Origin: Paramuribaculum sp.
Lineage (GTDB): Bacteria; Bacteroidota; Bacteroidia; Bacteroidales; Muribaculaceae
DNA: 11,044 nucleotides
Assembly: GCA_009775605.1 (NCBI GenBank)
Contig: VSPV01000080.1
Location: forward strand, 1 to 11,044
Direction: 5' to 3'
Below the pieces are notes generated by a model. The model had not been told where the DNA came from. It made no database searches and saw only the letters and a program-made list of their open reading frames with translations. A program made the position numbers and the translations under genes. Below, one piece after another: positions 1-7,008 of this stretch. Each line of letters begins with the position of its first letter. Within the stretch, counting starts at the first letter, position 1.

Positions 1-1
1 T

Positions 2-49
2 ATCATTGCAGGAATGGCAATGCTCTTGAATAGACTTCCTGTAAATTAA
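2..49 (+). CDS. C-terminal end of an upstream gene, possibly a DMT/EamA-type transporter (partial)
   Basis: The frame starting at base 2 reads 15 codons (IIAGMAMLLNRLPVN) to a TAA stop at 47-49. The hydrophobic start followed by a short polar tail resembles the last membrane helix of a drug/metabolite transporter of the EamA family, but the fragment is too short to prove this. It is preferred over the other two frames because it stays open longest and ends 8 bases before the next ATG, an operon-like spacing. The rest of the gene lies outside the window. Confidence 0.4.
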   Translation: MIAGMAMLLNRLPVN

Positions 50-57
50 CAATCGTT

Positions 58-888
58 ATGAAACACCCTCTTAAAGGAATAGGAACAGGGCGGTTGTCGC
101 TTTATCTGGGGTTGCTTCTGGCTGCCTTCGTCACAATGTGGCTTATTCGTACCTGCAGCATACCGTCGCCGTTTTCGAAAGCCGGGGCGAAGCCGTCGGG
201 CGGCGATACTCTGGATGTGGCCATAGATTATGGTCCCATGTCGTTGTTTACCTATGACGACACATTGGGAGGCTTCAATTACGATATGATAAGGGGGATA
301 GCGGCCGCAAACGGGCTTAAGGTGAAATTCCACCCCGTCACCACTCCTGAGAGCTCTATTGAAGGCCTTGAGAGCGGGCTGTATGATATTGTGGTGAGCG
401 ATATTCCGGCTACCGCCGAGGCTTCTGAAAATGTGGTTTTTACCGAGCCGGTCTATCTTGATAAACAGGTGTTGGTACAGAAAAAGGATTCTTTAGGAAA
501 CGTTGCCGTTTCTTCACAGCTTGATCTGGCCGGACGAGAAGTATGGGTGCCCTCAGGTTCCCCCTCGGCAATGCGTCTGCGCAATCTTTCTGCTGAAATC
601 GGCGATACAATCCTTGTGAAGGAGGACCCTGAGTATGGTTCCGAGCAACTTGTGATGATGGTTGCGGTAGGTAACATTCCTCTTGCGGTGGTAAATGAAA
701 AGACGGCTCTGAGGCTTGCAGGAGAGTACCCTGGAATAGATGTGTCCACAGCCATATCCTTTACCCAGTTTCAGACATGGGCTCTCCGGAAAAAAGAAAT
801 GGAGCTGACAGACAGTGTCAACTCCATGATTAAGCGATATAAGCAGACGGACGCCTACAAGGACCTTTTAAGAAGATACGGCATATAA
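58..888 (+). CDS. Membrane-anchored periplasmic solute-binding-fold protein (SBP family 3 / MltF N-domain-like)
   Basis: A 276-residue protein. Residues 13-30 form one hydrophobic segment, read as an uncleaved anchor or signal. Cys33 follows it, but the residues before it (I-R-T) do not make a normal lipobox. From about residue 51 to the end it follows the bacterial extracellular solute-binding protein family 3 pattern: a GGFNYDMI element (71-78), LESGLYDIVVSD (104-115), FTEPVY (128-133), a second-lobe SGSPSA segment (166-171) and a GNIPLAVVNE segment (205-214). The same fold forms the N-terminal half of the lytic transglycosylase MltF, but no transglycosylase domain follows here and no ABC permease or ATPase is nearby. 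The Arg that normally binds an amino acid carboxylate is replaced by Ala122, and the usual Asp in the second lobe by Asn213, so the ligand is unlikely to be an ordinary free amino acid. The start is the first ATG, 8 bases after the upstream stop. The gene converges on glsA with a 22-base gap. Function beyond the fold is unknown. Confidence 0.8.
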   Translation: MKHPLKGIGTGRLSLYLGLLLAAFVTMWLIRTCSIPSPFSKAGAKPSGGDTLDVAIDYGPMSLFTYDDTLGGFNYDMIRGIAAANGLKVKFHPVTTPESSIEGLESGLYDIVVSDIPATAEASENVVFTEPVYLDKQVLVQKKDSLGNVAVSSQLDLAGREVWVPSGSPSAMRLRNLSAEIGDTILVKEDPEYGSEQLVMMVAVGNIPLAVVNEKTALRLAGEYPGIDVSTAISFTQFQTWALRKKEMELTDSVNSMIKRYKQTDAYKDLLRRYGI

Positions 889-910
889 TCTCGTCCGAGT
901 CTTATAATGG

Positions 911-1876
911 TCAGGGGACTATTTTTATATTGTTTCCATTGAATACACCAAGCGAAAGCCGGTTCATTATTGATTTTATCGCGGCCTGTGCTTTGACGGA
1001 ATTACCCGCCGTGTCAAGAGGCGGAGCGAACGCAGCAATGCCCATAACGCCGGGAAGCACACCCATGACGCCTCCTCCAACGCCGCTCTTTGCAGGTAGA
1101 CCGGAAGTATAAAGCCAGTCGCCGGTACTCTGGTAGAATCCTTCGGTGGCTATCAGAGAGACTATTTTCGGCATGAGTCCCTTGGCAAACGCCCGTTTGC
1201 CGGTTACGGGATTAAGGCCGTCGGATGCAATGGTGGCCGCGCACACGGAGAGCTGCTGGACATTGACACCGAGCGAACACTGGCGCGTGTAAAGGTCAAG
1301 GCTCATCTCAACATCGTCGTAGATGCGGTTGAAGTTTTTCAGCATCCAGGCGATAGCGCGGTTGTTGTAATTGGTAGCTGATTCCGAATGGTACAGTTCC
1401 TGTATAAGTGGGGCTTCCGAGCCGCACAGGGCAGTCACGTTGTCAGTAATGGCCTTCCATTTGCCGTCAGCGTCGCCCTGCGGACGCACGAGGGAGCATG
1501 TGGAAATGGCTCCGGCATTGACAAGCGGAGTGGATGGCCTGTCGTTGTCGAGCAGCATGGCGAATATGGAGTTGAAGGGGAGTCCGGTTGCATCGGCTCC
1601 TATTCGGGCGAGAAGCGCCTGCGATCCCCAGCTGTCCAGCACGAGAATAGCCGTGAGTACTTTCGAAATCGATTCGATTCCGAACCGGAAGTCGGTATCG
1701 CCTATCTTGAAGGTGGTGCCGTCAAGAAGGGTTATGCTTATTCCGAAAAGATCCGGATTGATGTTGGAAAGATAAGGGATATAATCAGCATTCTTTCCTC
1801 CGGAAACAGTGCGACATTCGCCGTAGGCGCTTTCGAGCGCCCGGCGAATGTCGGCATGTGAAAGGGTAATGTCCAT
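911..1876 (-). CDS. glsA: Glutaminase A (L-glutamine amidohydrolase)
   Basis: A 321-residue cytosolic enzyme of the serine-dependent beta-lactamase-like glutaminase family. It hydrolyses L-glutamine to L-glutamate and ammonia. Length and landmarks match bacterial GlsA over the whole protein: the ADYIPYLSNINP start region (30-41), the catalytic S-x-x-K motif Ser69-Ile-Ser-Lys72, the PLVNAGA loop with Asn120, the SESATNYNNRA segment with Glu165 and Asn172, a conserved Tyr around 200, and the LYTSGLPAKSGVGGG active-site loop near the C-terminus. The start is the ATG that gives the family's usual N-terminal length. It begins 13 bases after the htpG stop on the same strand, so it is probably the second gene of an htpG-glsA transcript. 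In other bacteria such enzymes serve nitrogen supply and acid resistance through ammonia release; the role here is inferred. No intrinsic terminator is visible in the 22 bases separating its end from the convergent gene. Confidence 0.95.
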   Translation of the reverse strand: MDITLSHADIRRALESAYGECRTVSGGKNADYIPYLSNINPDLFGISITLLDGTTFKIGDTDFRFGIESISKVLTAILVLDSWGSQALLARIGADATGLPFNSIFAMLLDNDRPSTPLVNAGAISTCSLVRPQGDADGKWKAITDNVTALCGSEAPLIQELYHSESATNYNNRAIAWMLKNFNRIYDDVEMSLDLYTRQCSLGVNVQQLSVCAATIASDGLNPVTGKRAFAKGLMPKIVSLIATEGFYQSTGDWLYTSGLPAKSGVGGGVMGVLPGVMGIAAFAPPLDTAGNSVKAQAAIKSIMNRLSLGVFNGNNIKIVP

Positions 1877-1889
1877 GGGACAGTAATTT

Positions 1890-3944
1890 TTATTTAAGAA
1901 GACTTACGCTGCGGCGAATGAATTCGTTCAGGTCGGCTCCGCGAAGGAGGCCGTTGGCAAGGAGCGCCAGGTCAATTACCTGTTTGACCAAAGGCTGTTC
2001 CTTGGCGTAATCACTCACGATATGGTTGATTTTGTGGCGCTGGGCTTCGGTGTCCTCGTCGAAGTGCTTGATCTGGTTCTGCTGGTCGTCGGTGAGCTTG
2101 CCGTCTTTAGCCTCATCGCGTACGGCCTGAGCCTTAGCGGAATTGGCGCTGATTGCCTCATTCATTGGCTTGAGCTGAGGAATCAGATTGGCATCGGCAT
2201 CTTTCATGATCTGACCTACAACGGGAGAAGCAACGTTGACAATAAGATTGTAGCTGTCGGGGAGCTCGCCATAGAAGCTCATTCCGGGCTGCATGGCTGC
2301 CATTTCCTTCATTCGGCGCATGTATTCGTTCTGGGTTATCATCACCGGATTGGCTTCGGGGTTCACCTGCTCGAAGCTTACGAGGAATTCGGCCTTGTCA
2401 ACTTTAGGAATCTGGCATCTGAAGAGCTCAGTCAGGGCATCGCGCTGCTCGGGAGTGAGTTCGGCAGCTTTTTTATCGGCAGAAGGAATGAGATTTTCCG
2501 CGGTGTCGGAATCTACGCGGACAAATCTCGATTTCTCGATTTTTGATTCAAGGAGGCCGATGAAGTGGCTGTCAAGCTGGCCATCCATCAGCAGAACGTT
2601 ATATCCGCGGTCATTGGCAGCCTTGATATAGGTGTATTGAGCCACGGGGTCGTTGGCGTAGATATATACCACGTTGCCATCTTTGTCGGTCTGTGAGCCT
2701 TCTATCAGTGTGCGGTATTCCTCGAGGGTATAGAATTTGTTTTCCGTGTCCTTCAGGAGTGTGAACTTCATAGCGGAATCGCAGAACTTCTGGTCGGTAA
2801 GCATACCGTATTCGATGAAGATCTTTATGTCGTCCCATTTCTTTTCAAAGTCCGGACGGTCTGTGCGGAAAATATCTTCCAGACGTGAAGCTACTTTCTT
2901 GGTGATGTAGCCTGAAATCTTTTTCACCGCCGTATCGCTTTGAAGGTATGAACGGCTTACATTCAGAGGAATATCGGGGGAGTCTATCACACCCTGGAGT
3001 AGCATCATGAATTCGGGCACCACGCCTTCAACGGAATCGGTCACATATACCTGATTGCAATAGAGCTGGATTCGGTTCTTTGTGAGCTCGAAGTTGTTTT
3101 TGATTTTCGGGAAATACAGGATACCGGTGAGCGTGAAGGGATAGTCCACATTGAGGTGAATCCAGAAGAGCGGATCGTCCTGACCGGGATAGAGCTGATG
3201 ATAGAAGTCGAGATAATCCTTGTCGGTAAGATCGGCAGGTTTACGGGTCCAGGTCGGCTCGGTGCTGTTTATCACGTTCGGTTTGTCGGTGTCGGTCATT
3301 TTGCCGTCTTTCCATTCCTGCTCGAAACCGGAGATTACGGGAACGGGGAGGAAGCGGCAGTATTTTTTGAGGAGAGCGTTGATTTCGTTCTGGTCAAGGA
3401 ATTTGGCATTTTCTGGGTCGATATGGAGAATCACGTCGGTGCCGCGCTCGGTCTTGTCGCAAGGCTCCATGGTGAATTCCGGATTGCCGTCGCATTCCCA
3501 CCTTACGGCCTGAGCGTTCTCCTTGTAGCTGAGAGAGCGGATTTCCACTTTGGTGGAGACCATAAAAGCCGAGTAGAATCCGAGACCGAAATGTCCGATG
3601 ATGGCAGCGGCATTGTCTTTATACTTTTCAAGGAATTCCTCAGCACCGGAAAATGCAATCTGGTTGATGTATTTGTCGATATCTTCGGCGGTCATGCCTA
3701 TTCCGTGGTCGCTGACGGTAAGAGTGCCGGCTTCTTTGTCTACGGTCACTTTTACATTCATCTCTCCGAGTTCTCCCTTGAATTCGCCAAAGGAAGAGAG
3801 TGTCTTGAGCTTCTGAGTGGCGTCGATGGCATTGCTCACGAGCTCACGAAGGAAAATCTCATGGTCGGAATAGAGAAACTTCTTGATTACAGGAAAAATA
3901 TTATCGGTGGTAACTCCGATTTTACCTTTTTGTACAGTTGACAT
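1890..3944 (-). CDS. htpG: Hsp90-family molecular chaperone HtpG
   Basis: A 684-residue, apparently intact cytosolic Hsp90. It works as an ATP-driven homodimer that remodels client proteins, usually with DnaK. The N-terminal GHKL ATPase domain (about 1-215) has all signature residues: the catalytic Glu34 and Mg-binding Asn38 in FLRELVSNAIDA (31-42), Asp79 in DHGIGM (79-84), and the glycine-rich lid loop GHFGLGFY (117-124). The middle domain follows, with the PLNVSRSYLQSD segment typical of Hsp90 clamps. The C-terminal part has a Met-rich helix (EYMRRMKEMAAM) and the dimerisation region ending in FIRRSVSLLK. The length is normal for the Bacteroidetes form, which is longer than E. coli HtpG. 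The ATG at 3944 gives the usual MSTVQKGKIGV start. The upstream clpC ends in an intrinsic terminator, so htpG probably has its own promoter within the roughly 75 bases before its start, but I could not recognise a TAnnTTTG box there. glsA follows closely. Confidence 0.97.
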   Translation of the reverse strand: MSTVQKGKIGVTTDNIFPVIKKFLYSDHEIFLRELVSNAIDATQKLKTLSSFGEFKGELGEMNVKVTVDKEAGTLTVSDHGIGMTAEDIDKYINQIAFSGAEEFLEKYKDNAAAIIGHFGLGFYSAFMVSTKVEIRSLSYKENAQAVRWECDGNPEFTMEPCDKTERGTDVILHIDPENAKFLDQNEINALLKKYCRFLPVPVISGFEQEWKDGKMTDTDKPNVINSTEPTWTRKPADLTDKDYLDFYHQLYPGQDDPLFWIHLNVDYPFTLTGILYFPKIKNNFELTKNRIQLYCNQVYVTDSVEGVVPEFMMLLQGVIDSPDIPLNVSRSYLQSDTAVKKISGYITKKVASRLEDIFRTDRPDFEKKWDDIKIFIEYGMLTDQKFCDSAMKFTLLKDTENKFYTLEEYRTLIEGSQTDKDGNVVYIYANDPVAQYTYIKAANDRGYNVLLMDGQLDSHFIGLLESKIEKSRFVRVDSDTAENLIPSADKKAAELTPEQRDALTELFRCQIPKVDKAEFLVSFEQVNPEANPVMITQNEYMRRMKEMAAMQPGMSFYGELPDSYNLIVNVASPVVGQIMKDADANLIPQLKPMNEAISANSAKAQAVRDEAKDGKLTDDQQNQIKHFDEDTEAQRHKINHIVSDYAKEQPLVKQVIDLALLANGLLRGADLNEFIRRSVSLLK

Positions 3945-3984
3945 ATCTGGGTATATTTATGTTTATTGTTCTGATTGATTTTAT

Positions 3985-3993
3985 GGGGGGGGG
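3985..3993. repeat. Nine-base G homopolymer in the htpG leader/promoter
   Basis: The plus strand has nine consecutive G residues, which is C9 on the coding strand of htpG, about 41 bases before its start codon. It lies between the clpC terminator and htpG, next to a short GAAG-CCCG-CTTC hairpin (3993-4004) and an 8-base palindrome GTTATAAC (4006-4013). Runs of this length are prone to replication slippage. In this position a length change would alter promoter spacing or leader structure, not reading frame. Confidence 0.9.
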
Positions 3994-4020
3994 AAGCCCG
4001 CTTCTGTTATAACATAGTAA

Positions 4021-4053
4021 CAAAAAAAATGCCACAGCAATAGCCATGGCATT
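4021..4053 (-). terminator. Intrinsic terminator of clpC
   Basis: Read on the minus strand, AATGCCATGGC (4053-4043) pairs with GCTGTGGCATT (4038-4028). This is an 11-base-pair stem with two G-T pairs and a TATT loop, followed by a run of eight T. It lies 36 bases past the clpC stop and before htpG, which implies that htpG is mainly transcribed from its own promoter. Confidence 0.85.
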
Positions 4054-4088
4054 AATTATAAATAATGTTAAACCGTACTGACGAATTG

Positions 4089-6668
4089 TCAGTTCATGGC
4101 CGGTTTGTCGGGAGTGACAATGGCGGTGACAAGTTTTTTATCCGTGGAATCGTAAGACACTCTGACAGTATCTCCCTCGGAAATCTTGGCGTCCATAATC
4201 AGGTCGGCAAGATCGTCTTCGATATACTTCTGGATGGCACGCTTCAGGGGGCGGGCGCCATACTGGGCGTCGTAGCCTTTTTCCGCAATGAAGTTCTTGG
4301 CTTCCTCCGTGATATCAAGGGAATATCCAAGTGATTCCAGGCGTTTGCGGAAACCGGCAAGCTCGATGTCGATAATCTTGAAGATGGCATCTTTGCTGAG
4401 CTGGTCGAACATTATCACATCGTCCACGCGATTCAGGAATTCGGGCGAGAAAGCCTTCTGGAGAGCTTTGCTTATTATCGCCTGGGCATTGGCTGATGTG
4501 TCGGTGCCGGGAGTGGAGAATCCTACGCCGGTCGAGCCGAAGTCCTTGAGCTGACGCGTGCCGATGTTGGATGTCATGATTATTATAGTGTTCTTAAAAT
4601 CGATACGTCGACCGAGGCTGTCGGTCAGACGGCCTTCGTCCATCACCTGAAGCAAAAGGTTGAATACATCAGGATGGGCTTTCTCAATCTCATCAAGAAG
4701 CACCACGGAGTAGGGGCGCCGGCGCACTTTTTCGGTAAGCTGACCGCCTTCTTCGTAGCCCACATATCCCGGAGGCGCTCCTACAAGGCGGCTCACTGTG
4801 AATTTTTCCATGTATTCGCTCATATCCATTCTGATAAGAGTGTCGGATGAGTCGAAAAGATACTCGGCGAGTTTTTTGGCAAGATGGGTCTTGCCCACTC
4901 CGGTAGGACCGAGGAACATGAAAACTCCGATAGGCTTTGAAGGATCTTTGAGTCCTATGCGGTTGCGCTGGATGGCTTTTACAATCTTGTCGATGGCATT
5001 ATCCTGACCTATGATTTCGCTCTTAAGCTTCGGAGCCATTTCTTTCAGACGGCGCCCTTCGGCCTGGGCTATTCGCTGGACGGGAACACCGGTCATCATT
5101 GCCACAACCTCGGCCACTTTGTCATCGTCCACGGTCTCGCGGTGAGATGAAAGATGCTTTTCCCACTGCTCTTTCTGCTGTTCAAGCTGTTTTTTCAACT
5201 GCTGTTCGCTGTCGCGGTAACCGGCGGCTTTCTCGAAGTCCTGTGCCTGGGCGGCTGCGATTTTGAGTGCTGACGTCTCTGCAATCTGCTCTTCGAGCTG
5301 CTCGATTTCACGGGGCACTTCTATATTAGTGATATGGACTCTCGAACCGGCTTCGTCGAGTGCGTCGATTGCCTTGTCGGGGAAATTGCGGTCGCTCATA
5401 TAGCGCCTTGTGAGGTTCACGCATGCGCGCAGAGCCTCGGGTGTGTAGGTGACATTGTGGTGAGTCTCATACTTTTCCTTGATATTGTTGAGTATCTGGA
5501 GAGTCTCTTCTTCGGATGTGGGCTCTACCATTACTTTCTGGAATCTGCGCTCAAGGGCGCCGTCCTTCTCGATGTTCTTGCGGTATTCATCGAGGGTGGT
5601 GGCGCCGATGCACTGGATTTCTCCGCGGGCGAGGGCCGGCTTGAGCATATTGGCTGCGTCCATGGTTCCGGCGGCATTGCCCGCTCCGACTATCGTATGA
5701 AGTTCGTCGATGAAAAGAATTACATCCTTGTTTTTTGCAAGCTCGTTCAGAATGGCCTTTACGCGCTCCTCGAACTGTCCGCGGTATTTTGTGCCGGCTA
5801 CTATGGTAGCCATATCAAGGGAGACAACGCGCTTGTCGAAGAGTACGCGGCTCACCTTGCGCTGGATAATGCGAAGTGCGAGGCCTTCGACGATTGCTGA
5901 TTTTCCAACTCCAGGTTCGCCTATCAGCACCGGATTGTTTTTCTTGCGGCGGCTCAATATCTGGGCCACACGCTCAATCTCCACTTCGCGTCCTACCACG
6001 GGGTCGAGGCGTCCTTCCTCGGCGGCGCGGGTCATGTCAATACCGTATTTGTCGAGGGCAGGAGTGTCACCTCCACGACGCTGGGCTGTGGCACGCTGGT
6101 CTCGTGAAGATCCATGCTGAGCGCTCCTGTCGCTGTCGTCGCTTTCCATGGGGGCGTCATCGTCTGCATCGTCATCATCTGTGTCGTCAGCGAAATCCGC
6201 TCCCGCGGTCGGGAGGCCTGCGTTTTCGGCAAGTGATTGGAATAGGGAGGAATAGGTTACTCCGGCCTGAACGAAAGGTGCCATATAAGCGGCTTCTTTT
6301 ATTTCAGAATTATGGAAAATGGCAAGAAGAAGATGTTCAATCTCCACAGTGTTGCTCCTAAGCATGCGTGCTTCAAGTACACAAAGCTTCATAAGGCGGT
6401 TGGCCATATCGCTGACTGAAACTTCCGTGACATTGGCGGTATGGTCAATTCCCATTTCAAATAGCTGCCGGTCAAGCTCCTCTTTAAGTGCGTAGGCCGA
6501 ACTTCCTCTTGTGTTGCGGTCAATGAGCTTGAGAGCGCGCTGCGAAGGGGCTTCGAGCAATGCCAGAAGCATGTGCTCGGGCCTGATAACCGGTGAGTTG
6601 TGACCGGCTGCCACGCTCGCGCTGGCAGATAGCACGTTCTTTAGCTCTTGAGAAAAAACTGTATTCAT
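4089..6668 (-). CDS. clpC: ATP-dependent Clp protease ATP-binding subunit ClpC
   Basis: An 859-residue Hsp100 AAA+ unfoldase that feeds proteins into ClpP. Domains in order: a double Clp N-domain (about 1-146); a very acidic linker (about 158-182) followed by a polar stretch to about 200; D1 with Walker A GEPGVGKS (250-257), Walker B ILFIDE (317-322) and Arg fingers at LERRF (372-376); a short coiled middle domain with a UVR-type segment (about 470-515); D2 with Walker A GPTGVGKT (587-594), Walker B VVLLDE (655-660), an Arg in EFLNRVDD (743-750) and the sensor-2 motif GARP (804-807). The loop TGVGF (713-717) is the ClpP-docking VGF-type loop, and the short middle domain also argues for ClpC over the disaggregase ClpB. 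ClpP itself is not in the window. The gene is divergent from gyrA, ends in a hairpin terminator, and is followed on the same strand by htpG, another chaperone. No clear promoter box was found upstream of it. Confidence 0.95.
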   Translation of the reverse strand: MNTVFSQELKNVLSASASVAAGHNSPVIRPEHMLLALLEAPSQRALKLIDRNTRGSSAYALKEELDRQLFEMGIDHTANVTEVSVSDMANRLMKLCVLEARMLRSNTVEIEHLLLAIFHNSEIKEAAYMAPFVQAGVTYSSLFQSLAENAGLPTAGADFADDTDDDDADDDAPMESDDSDRSAQHGSSRDQRATAQRRGGDTPALDKYGIDMTRAAEEGRLDPVVGREVEIERVAQILSRRKKNNPVLIGEPGVGKSAIVEGLALRIIQRKVSRVLFDKRVVSLDMATIVAGTKYRGQFEERVKAILNELAKNKDVILFIDELHTIVGAGNAAGTMDAANMLKPALARGEIQCIGATTLDEYRKNIEKDGALERRFQKVMVEPTSEEETLQILNNIKEKYETHHNVTYTPEALRACVNLTRRYMSDRNFPDKAIDALDEAGSRVHITNIEVPREIEQLEEQIAETSALKIAAAQAQDFEKAAGYRDSEQQLKKQLEQQKEQWEKHLSSHRETVDDDKVAEVVAMMTGVPVQRIAQAEGRRLKEMAPKLKSEIIGQDNAIDKIVKAIQRNRIGLKDPSKPIGVFMFLGPTGVGKTHLAKKLAEYLFDSSDTLIRMDMSEYMEKFTVSRLVGAPPGYVGYEEGGQLTEKVRRRPYSVVLLDEIEKAHPDVFNLLLQVMDEGRLTDSLGRRIDFKNTIIIMTSNIGTRQLKDFGSTGVGFSTPGTDTSANAQAIISKALQKAFSPEFLNRVDDVIMFDQLSKDAIFKIIDIELAGFRKRLESLGYSLDITEEAKNFIAEKGYDAQYGARPLKRAIQKYIEDDLADLIMDAKISEGDTVRVSYDSTDKKLVTAIVTPDKPAMN

Positions 6669-7008
6669 ATATAGAGTGAAAATAATCGGTGTAAATGGTG
6701 TGTTATGAACATGATTATAAATCCTAATACAAAGAAAGCAATAATTGTGCCAAAAACCGCATTAATTCATCTAAAAATACTAAAAACGGCTTTCAATGTG
6801 TCATAATAGTGCGCTTTCGCTCAGATGAAATGATAATTATCCAAGGGAGAGCGCCGAGCTGAGAAGCATTGTGAAATTTCAAAAAAATGCTTATCTTTGC
6901 TTTGATTTTCCCGCATGTAGCCTTTGGATGACCGGCTTTGCCACCGGCCGTTTATTGCTGCTGTGGTTTAATTCTTTGTATTAAAATAAGATAAGACATT
7001 TTTAAGCT
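6669..7008. other. Divergent intergenic region clpC-gyrA
   Basis: There are 340 AT-rich bases without a credible gene. The right half holds the gyrA promoter and its roughly 100-base leader. The left half should hold the clpC promoter. The nearest match on the minus strand is TTTCTTTG at 6737-6730, one base off TAnnTTTG, but its upstream TTG is only 13 bases away instead of about 20, so I do not call it. A perfect 10-base palindrome GATAATTATC sits at 6832-6841, about 50 bases upstream of the gyrA promoter boxes' end. Short crossing repeats (GCGCT 6811-6815 with AGCGC 6850-6854; CTCAG 6820-6824 with CTGAG 6859-6863) lie in the same area. These could be operator or structural elements, but none is recognised. 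No tRNA or known RNA was seen. Confidence 0.6.
6868..6899 (+). promoter_or_regulatory. Bacteroidetes-type sigma-ABfr promoter for gyrA
   Basis: The -7 box TATCTTTG at 6892-6899 matches TAnnTTTG exactly. An ATTG at 6868-6871 supplies the -33 TTG, with 20 bases between the two elements, the usual spacing for the Bacteroidetes primary sigma factor. The predicted start is near 6905, giving an untranslated leader of about 104 bases before the gyrA ATG. The leader contains a repeated CCGGC element (6932-6946 area), but only weak 4-base stems are visible. Confidence 0.8.

Noticed and set aside
3156..3941. Open frame of 261 codons antisense to htpG
   Set aside because: It lies wholly inside the intact, well-recognised htpG on the other strand, has no family resemblance, and is a codon-bias shadow.
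5334..5900. Open frame of 188 codons antisense to clpC
   Set aside because: Fully overlaps the conserved AAA+ D1 coding sequence and shows no protein-like features of its own.
6730..6737. TTTCTTTG on the minus strand as the clpC -7 box
   Set aside because: One mismatch to TAnnTTTG, and the upstream TTG is 13 bases away instead of about 20.
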